A DNA stretch of 64,000 nucleotides, taken from assembly GCA_951799425.1 (NCBI GenBank), contig OX637405.1, positions 18,945,089 through 19,009,088 on the forward strand. The letters are read 5' to 3'. Position 1 is the stretch's first letter, and every line of letters starts with the position of its first letter. The notes beneath the pieces were generated by a model, which made no database searches, was not told where the DNA came from, and was given only the letters and a program-made list of their open reading frames with translations. The translations under genes were made by a program, and so were the position numbers. Source of the stretch: Ilex aquifolium. Taxonomy: Eukaryota; Streptophyta; Magnoliopsida; Aquifoliales; Aquifoliaceae. Of this stretch, positions 24,301 to 34,100 are shown in pieces.

Positions 24301-27300
24301 CATCCACTCAAAATGGATCTACCAAAAAGATTCTTCCACCTTCACTTAGTCCGTTACAGGTATGTTGATGTTTTTGTCAATAAATCATCATATATGCATT
24401 TATTTATGGATAATTCAAGAATACTTTTATAGAGCAGAAAAAAACCATTGTCCAATGTCGCTCCTGCTCGTGTAGCATGTGGAATATTCTATAGGCTGGA
24501 TGTGGACTGAAACTCACATTTTTCACACGGGATGCCATTAGACTTGGATCTGCATTCTTATGCATGAGCACTTTAGTTTTGAACTAAGCATTGGCCCTTG
24601 GGAGCACTCTGTTATTTGGCATACACAATATTTTTTTCTTCATTATCACGTCAAGTGAATGTTCAAGGTGAACGAACGCACTGTGTTTCGATGGAGCCTA
24701 GGCATAGGCCCTCTCCTAAATACCGTGTGAGATTGCAAATTCAGCAGCCTAGGCACAAACAACTACATTCTGGCTTACAATAATTCAGCACAATGTGACA
24801 CACTGCATTCACAATAAAGATTAGTAGTAGGACAAGTATAGGTCTATCCTACAAATCTGGAGTTCTACAAATTTAGCAGTTATATTATTGGTATTTGCAA
24901 AACATAGAGGCTATGCAGTTAATGGCACTCTGTTAAGTTTTAGGGAATTTGAGGTAAATACAGTAGATGCTTCTCATTTCATCTAATTTCAGTAGTATAC
25001 AACAAATTACAGAGAAATTCCTAGCCTAATTAGTCAACTTTCATTCTCAATTTTAGCAAGTTACGTCATATATCAATAGTTTTATGCAAAACACAACCAA
25101 TCTGGGATTGTTATCATCCTTCACCAATTTCAACATCAGATGTCTTTGAAAGTCTTCAAAAAGAAGAAGAAGAAGGAGAACAGAGCCAGAAAGCTGAAAC
25201 TAGTGGTCTAAAAACAATGACAGACGAGGAAGGAAAAAGAAAAGAAGAGTCAGGCAAAAATAGGGAGAAAGGGACGGAGGACACATAGGCCATAGAAAAA
25301 AGCAAAAGAGAACAGATAGATCTCAAAAACCAAAACATAAACAAAAGAATGAAAAATGGAGTGAGGGGAAGGAGGGAAAGTCTGACTTGTGCATGTGACA
25401 CAGAGAACAAACCTCCATTATCGCAAACTCCACAACCTCAGTTGTCATACATCCCTTTTGTCCTACATTAGGTGATGGAGAACGAAAAGAAATTGGATAA
25501 GCGTGAATTCAAGATTTGGATTAATTAGTAGTAATTTTATTATTTATTTCCTAGATTATTTAATTAAGAAATATTTGTTTGACGAGGACTATTAGTAAGA
25601 ATTTAATTAGAAATTTTTTATAGAGTTTGAGTAGGAGAGTAATTTGAGAGTTTGAGTAGGACTTTTTTAGGATTTTAGAAGAGTGATTTTTGACTTGGTA
25701 GGAGGCTTAAATTGTAAATAAGAATGCAATATTGCAATCTCATTGTTTTAATCTGATTATGAATATGAATTGATTAATCTCTACGGAGAATGCGGAGAAT
25801 ATTGTGTTTCTTGACTTAATCCATGCAAGGGTTTAGCATCTCATATTCTTTCTTCTCTGTCTCTTCCCATCCTGCATCAATCTGGTATCAAAGCAAAACT
25901 CCAATCCATAATAGCTTGAGATAGTGTTCCTATGCTATCAAGATAGAGGGATGTACTTTGCCAACTGACATTGATTCTCTTGGAATACTCTTGCTATTGT
26001 TTTTTTAGTCGGGGAGAACTATTGGAGAGCAAAAAGGAATTGGATAAGCATGAATTTAAAAGTTGGGTTAATTAGGAGTAATTTTATTATTTATTTGTTA
26101 GATTATTTAATCGAGAAATATTTGTTTGACTAAGAGTAGCAAGGAAAGTATAAATAGTAAATTATCAGAGTTTTAGTGGAAGTGTAATATGAGAATTTAA
26201 TTATGATATTATTTTAGGAAAGTAGGAGATGATTTTTCTCTCAGTAGGAGACTTGGACTATAAATAAGAGTGCGATCCCATTGTTTTAATTAGATTATGA
26301 ATATGAATTGATTAATATTTGCCGGGAATATTGTGTTTTTTTATGTAATCCTTGCGAGAGTTTGGTATCTCTTATTCTTTTTTTTCCTGCTCGTCCCGTC
26401 CTATATCATTAGGACTTGATTCTTGCTTGCCAATTCCTTTTTTTTCTTTCATTTTCCTTTGTTTTGTTTATGTGCATCCCCATTCCCAAAGCACCATAAT
26501 ATGTGGTTTATGCCAGTTGTCACCGACCATTTAAAACAAGGGTTAAGAGAAGTACACCTACATATGTTAGGCATTGAATAAAAATGTACGCATGATGGTG
26601 CCTTGCCTAGACCTTGATGAGACACAACAAATGGGCCTTGCTTCGCCTTTTGCATCTAGGCTCGCCTTTAAAAATCTGATCTTGTTCTCAATGGAATACA
26701 AGGTTAGACAAAATGGAATGAGATTTCTATTGTGGAGGTGAGATTTTTGTTGTGGAGGTCAGGTGCATGAATTAAGATAAACAAGCATTGAGAAAACTCC
26801 TAAAAAATTGCTCTAATTTGAAGCTATTTCCATCATCCAAAGCTTCATCCATTCTAATATCCTTTACCTAATTGCTTGCCTTTTCCAAAATAAAAAACTA
26901 AAAAAAATCCTTGTCTTTCACTCTTTACCTCTAAGGTGTTAACATGACAACGAGAGTGCACTCCACATGCAATATTTGGCTCAGTGTCCTTTTTCCATGG
27001 CCATTGCATTTGGACTAGATCATATTGTCACTCCAGGAGGAATTGATTTATCGAACTAGTAATTTGGATTATAAGGCTAGACCCATTTCCAGTTGTCTAG
27101 GCTTGCCATTGAGCTTCTCATTTGAAGCCATGGCAATTTGGATGGGACGTGGATGATATTTTAGAGCGAATCATAATATGAAAAAGGCAATCTTGCTCTA
27201 ATTTGGGTAGTTCTTGACAAAAAAACGTGTAATATGGGTAGCTTTTGACCAAAATTTGGATAGCTCATGATAAAAAATATGTAATTTGGGTAGCTTTTGA

Positions 27301-28111
27301 CCAAAATTTGGTTAGAAATTTGGTCAAGAGTTATCTAAATTATTTTTTTGCCCATATTTAGGTATTACGTGACAAGTTTATGATAAAAAATCGTTAGCAA
27401 TTTGCACGTTTTCTGCTTAAGGGACCATATATGAACATATTTAATATTTTAGGGATCAAAATGATGCAATTGAAATATTGGGGACCAAAATGAGACAAAC
27501 CCTATACTTTGGGGACCTCCATTGTAATTAACCCATTGTTTTAATTGACAAACTGGAAATAAGATCAAAAGATCCAATATTATAAACCTTACTTGGTTTA
27601 ATTTCTGGCAAATGCCAATTTTATAGCATATTCTCTACATTAGAAAATTCAATTTTACTTTTGGTAAAATTTCTTAAGCATTGTACTTAATGGTATGTGT
27701 TGATATATATGTATTCTATTTGTTATAGTGTTATAATAATATTCTTTCCTAACATTACTCTACAGTGACCTGTGCTATAGTGATATACTATTCAGTATCT
27801 TCTACCTTACCCTCGCTTTTTTGTCAACGATTTAGTGGAACAAAAACGACACCATCCCATCCCCTGTTAACAAGTCAAAGTTCCTACACGACTTGGGTGA
27901 AGATCCATGAGAGTGCAACTGAAGAAACATATAGATAAATCACTGTATAACAACATCACTATTTGAACAAGCAGAATACATATACTATAGAACACATATA
28001 ACTTATAGATCGACATATATTTCAACAGCAAAATTAAGCTGCCATTACAATGATACTAAATATATATGGTAAAGGGTAGGTTGGTCAACACCTTATGATT
28101 CTCTCCTCCTC

Positions 28112-28146
<35 letters not shown>

Positions 28147-31100
28147 AACATTAATAGATTCGTTTAGTCCTCTTATGACCACTAGGTTGGCGGCTACATG
28201 AAGCGCTACCTGAATATTAAAGAAATGAACATGTACTCGAACTAAGAAGTTATCTCCTGGATGAAGGGTTGTTTTCAAGTTAATCTAGTCGTATTGTGTG
28301 CCATTTTCCTGTGCTCATCTTTTGCATTGGATCAAGCTACTACAATGTGCTTTTTATTCTTCCACAATACAAATTATACTTAAGAAAACACAATATCTAG
28401 TAGTTAACCAATGATATGAGGGAGAACCAACCCAATCAACATCTGCAACCCTTCAACCGTAAGATGTCCACTTGATCGATACGACAATCCAAGTTAGGAA
28501 CTCATTTAAGATAACGACAAATACGAATAACAACATCCCAATGTGGTACTCAAGTTGCATCCATAAACTGACTCATTACACATACCGCATATGTAACATC
28601 TAGTTGAGTTTCAATGAGATAATTTAACTTCCCAACCAACTTATGATATCTGACAGGATTTCTAAATTGTACACCATCTAGCAGAAGTTTGTGATTCGGA
28701 TCCTTAGGAACATCAACCAATCTGCTGCCACTTAGTAAACATGCTTGTTCTAACACATCAAATACATATTTTCTTGAGAAAAGCTCATACCCTCCTTAGA
28801 CATGGCATAAGCAAACATATATTGATATTGGTGGACATCATGTTGAGTTGTCAGCCCGTCACTTTGTGGTAGGTTTAATAAATTAAATTCACCTCGGTGG
28901 AGGACTTTGACAATCAAGTGCTTGCAGATTGTCCATGCGGTGCAATTTGAATCATTTGCATTTTTAGGAATGGGGAAAGTATCTTGCAAGACAGCTAGAT
29001 GTTTAATCACGGGCATACTAATTTGTAGATCAGACGACTTGACGGGCTTACCACTCTATCAGTTTGTACTATCACCAAATGCTGTCTAAGCAAAAAAAAG
29101 AAGTTAAACTGATACCAGAGAGAAAATAGAATTAAAACTTTGTTTCTCTGCTAGTTTCTGGCGATTGTTAATCATCTGTAAGTTGAAGAGAATTTTTTAT
29201 TCTGAGCTTTATGATTTGGTGCAGGAAAGCTTCTTTTCTTTTTCCTAATTTTGTCTCCAAAAATTACATTTTTACCTTTGTAATTGATGCTGAAAATCAA
29301 TATATTTTAGGAAGCAAGACTCAGAAATCTGCAGCAGAGGTTGAAGGTCCCTTTCGATGGTTCTCGTGTGGAGCATCAAGTATGTCTTTGTCTAGTCTCT
29401 TGTCTTTTTAGTAATGAGTGTTATCTTTTCTTCTTGATCATTTATATCAACGTCCTTGGTTGATTTTTATCTACTACTTGAAGTTCAAGATATTTCTTCC
29501 GGATATAGTAAATGTTAGCAACATATATTAGAACAAAAGAGTCTTTGTGAAATTATGAAAAAATGTGTGTGCTGTTATCAGCCAAGAACAAGGTTCATCT
29601 TTAGAGCCTTGTTAGTCGGACACTACATCCACAAAGTAATACAGGATTTCCATTAATGCATGTTGTCAGTTACTCTCTCTGAACACTGGTGGGCTTCACA
29701 TCTTCCCTAATGTAATTAATATGCACATTCTTCTCATTGAGCATATTGTCAAACTCTTTCTTTAATGTTCATGCTGATATTCCCGCTGCAACAAATATGC
29801 ACAAGTTTCAACTTTTCTTATTGTCCTAAGATATGGTACCTGGCTTCTCATATTCATAGTTGTCAATCAGCATTGTATATAGTATGGATTTCGTATTTTT
29901 TTTGTCTCTAAATGGACAGTGTTATGCATTATAGAATATACCATAGTTGTCAAATCGCGTATCGGAAGGCGTATCGTTTTTCAAAAATAGTGTATCGTAT
30001 CGTGTATCGTAAGATACGCGCAATTTTAATTTTTAAATAATTATTAATAAAAAAAAAATATATATATATATATATATACATTTGTAAAAAAAAAATAGAC
30101 TCATAATAATATAGCATTTCATTAATATTCTATCAACTATTCAAGTTCCCAACATAGTTCAGTAATATCAAAATAGAAAGACCTCTAATTCAAACTTCTA
30201 ATATCAACTGCTTGAACAACTTTAATATTAATCAGAAATTTTGAACTCAATTGAATAATATTAACAACATACTTTATTTTATTTTTTTAAACCACGACTA
30301 CTGAAACGACGTTATTTCACCGGCTAGTGATTTAAAAATATGTCTTAGGGTAAAACGATGTCATTTCAGCTCCAAAAAATCAAAAAATAAAAAATAAAAA
30401 TAAAAAAACAGAATCGTTACGTATCGGACGTATCGTATCGTGTATTGTACGATGCGATGCAAAAACGATACGGAGACACGATATGTATCGTTTTTCAGGT
30501 GTATCGTGACTTATCGTACGATACGTATCGCGTATCGTACGATACTAATAACTCTGGAATATACAACAATTTGAAACGTCAATCAAAAGTTTAAAAAATG
30601 TCAAGGATTGTAGTTAAATGCCGAAAACAGAAGTAGAAAAAATATCAGATGTACAAAAGATTTTATATCAAATATCCTTTCCTTCTGAAAAGACCATAAG
30701 AAATGAGGGTTTGATGACCTATTATGAAAATGCTTTCATTCCATCAAACTGGTTAACTAAGTATAAAGAATCTAGTTTGGTAAACACTGCATGTTTCTAG
30801 TCTTGTTTATGTGTATGATATGTATTTGTAGAGGGTCATGTAATGAGCACTTTAACAGATACTTGTATCGGGCTTGTTACAACAAATTTTTATTGAACAT
30901 CACCTTACAAATTCCAGTGTTTTCCAGTCTTCCTATATTTCCTTCTAAACCTTTTGGAAGTGTTTTGTGAATTATAACACTGCATGAAGGTATTTTTTTT
31001 TGTTTTTTTTGCTAGGGGCAGGAAAATACCAAATAGAACTTGTAAATATTTTGAAATAATAGAAATATAGTTTTCTTAAAAGAATAGGTGTGAATTACCT

Positions 31101-34100
31101 TTTTCAAATTGTCATGACAATCGAATTGTTTGTCTTATATACACTACCTATGGTATGTAGTTCATTTGAGCATCATGTACGCAACATAAACTATTTAGAG
31201 AAGCATACTTGTTGACTTCAAGATTACTACCTCTTCTTATATCCGGTGGAGATGATTTTGGTTTAGGCATGTTTGAGAAAAATGACAAATATGTAAATGG
31301 TTAAAGTAATGAGTCAAGATACATATATAATATAGGCATGGTGAACACCTATCCTACTTCTGTTTAATAATTTGACACACTTTTGTAGAGGAATGTAGTG
31401 TATATAAAATCTATTGCTTGGGTTACTTTTGTCTGTTATGTTTGCAACTGGCATCATTGGTAGTTTTACATATAGTGCAACAATATAAGTTAAACAATTG
31501 AGAGGAGAAAAAATGAGTTTTTTTTTTTTTGTAGTTCAAATTGTAATGAGACCAAATTTTCGGTAGCAGGATGCACTCAAGCAATTATGGAGACTAGCTT
31601 ATCCTGATAGGGATCTCCCACCTCTTAAATCAGAGCTTTGGAAAGAGATGGGATGGCAAGGACCCGATCCCTCAACAGATTTCAGGTATGTGACAGTAGA
31701 AGTTGATTTTCACCAAAATTTTATCCGTAAATTGATATCCTTTTGAATTTTGTGGGACAAATTTTAGGGGTGGAGGATTTATATCATTGGAGAATCTTAT
31801 CTTTTTTGCCAAGATGTATCCGGTTGGTTTCTTTCCTTTCATTTCATGACTTGTATTCAATTATCAATTTGATGAAATGTTTCGTTTGTTTCCTTTGGAC
31901 TTGATAATTATTTTACTAGCAATCTAAACAATAGAATTTTGACAAGTGAGAAATACTATTGTATAAGGGTCAATTTACTTTAGTATTTAGTTACCGAGAG
32001 CAGTTATGGGGTATGGGCCAATGTGTGAGACTCTAATGTAGTTGAAAGAGGGCAACATTCGGGGCTTACCTTGGTTTTCCCAAAATGTCAACAGGATTGT
32101 GAATAATGGGGAGAAAATTCATTTTTCGGAGGATTATATTTGTCTCTTTAGTATTCTTTTTTTCCTTTTTATCGAAGTACCGCTTTTCATTCGTGTTATG
32201 ATTTCTTTTTTAATAATATGTTAATGTTGCTGATAAAAATGAAATTACTTTTAGGAGGATGTTTGTATTGGGGTTCTTTATTCTCATCTCTTCTAATACC
32301 TCATATTTGTGATATATCAATGAACCATATGATTTTGTTTGCTTCACCAATAAGATGAAATTGCAATTTTTCTAGGAATGAAAAGGATGAAGGAGTTCAT
32401 GATTTGTGCTTCTTGTTTTTACTTTATTTAATGAGGTTTTCTAAGTTCTATCCTCTGCTATAGGAAGTTGGATTAGCATTTGTTAGAACTTCCCTTGTAG
32501 ATCCTTTTTTGACTTTTTGATTGATAGTTGTTTTGTTCTAGTTTTTTTCGGTCGTTTATGATATGGAAGGCACAAGTGACTATAGCTCATGGAAATAATA
32601 TTATTCATGATTTGCTTCAGAAAAAAGATTGTGTGCTTACATTGCTATCACAAGAATTTTAAAACCTTAGTATTTTTGCAGAATTTGTAGATGGCCAATT
32701 AAAAAATAGAGTTTCATTTCGCAAAGCAACGAAAAAAGCTATTGAATTAACTGAACAAGCAGATATAAAAGGAATTCAAGCACAAATTGCAGGACATATT
32801 GACGGAAAAGAAATTGCAATGTGTCGTATGGATTAGAGAAGGTAGGGTTCCCCCATAAACCATTCGGGCTAAAATTGATAATTGTTCCTATATAGTTTGA
32901 ACTATCTGTGGGGTCTTAGGCATCAAAATTGACGAAGACATTTACTTGTCTTTCCCTTTTATCCAGTCCGGTGATGCAACAAAAAATACTAAACTCGTTG
33001 ACTCTTTTTTTGTTCAATTAAAACCAAAATGACCATATCAAAGTCTTAATTGTATAGGGTTGAATAAAAACTTAGTTGGCCATCTAATATAATTGATATG
33101 GTTAGTGGGTGACTTCTTGCTTTTTAGGATTGGGATTAAATATAAAAAAACTAGCCTCATAGTATAAACTAATAACCATAGAACTAATAAATCATCAATA
33201 TTGATTCTTCCACAATTAAACTAATTTACAAAAAAAAATAAAAAATCAAGACTGTTGAGCCCATAAAGTCTAAGAAAATTGATTGGAACAAATTTCATTA
33301 TGAAGCTGTACTGTCAAATTTAGACCTAACCATTAACTAAGAAGTGATGGGAAACAAATTCTAATGATTCATTGGTCGGTATGGCAGACAACTGGGGACC
33401 CATTCATCTATTGAGAGAAATCATGAACTAACTCTACGTTTGAAATAGAGATTTAAATATAAATATTTGCCCGCGAGGATCACTAAATTTGGGGCAATCC
33501 AATACGATAAAAGGGCAAAACAAAATACAAATTTATTATAACTTTGTGAGGATGAGAGCATTTATCACCTTTTTCTTCATGTCCGGTTGAATTGTTATTG
33601 TGTTTCGAATAATTTCTATTATAGGATTGTGTTAGGTAATTCTTAGGCACTATGTTACTTTGTTTGGGGAAGATTTCAGGGATTTTGGAAGGGATAAAAG
33701 GCTGCCACTTTTCGCAGCTGTGCCCATCTAGCTACTTTCTGTGTTATTTGGTATAAATGCTGTTCTTGTCATACAAGTGAACCAGCAGATAGTTTATGGA
33801 AAAAAATTCATTTTTGGTATCTTTTTGGGCTTTGATGACAAAAGAGTTCAAGGATATTCCATTTTTTTCTATAATTTTATATAGGAGATTTTTTGTGTGG
33901 AATGTAGAAGTCTTATGTTTTGAGATATTTTTATGCTTTTGTCCCTTTTGTATATATAGATACAAGGTCCTTGGAAGGATGTCTTGCGCATCATTAGATC
34001 CTTACTTCATATTTCCTTTTTCTTCTCTTTTAATAAAATTCTCTTTTTTTCATAAGCTAAAAACTAAGGTAGGTCCAACATTTAAAAAAAAAGTAAACAA

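Noticed and set aside
27400-27540. GGGACCAAAATG-type motifs repeated near 27420-27520
   Set aside because: They suggest a decayed repeat, but no ends, target duplication or partner copy in the window could be defined.
28750-29016. Minus-strand frame upstream of the copia RT fragment ([20 protein letters not shown]...)
   Set aside because: Only its last 15 residues ([13 protein letters not shown]) resemble copia RT. The rest shows no recognisable domain, so it was not annotated as coding.
30618-30797. 60-residue ATG-started frame ([13 protein letters not shown]...) in intron 4
   Set aside because: It has no recognisable domain and no splice-compatible place in the ELMO protein, and is about the length expected by chance in AT-rich DNA.
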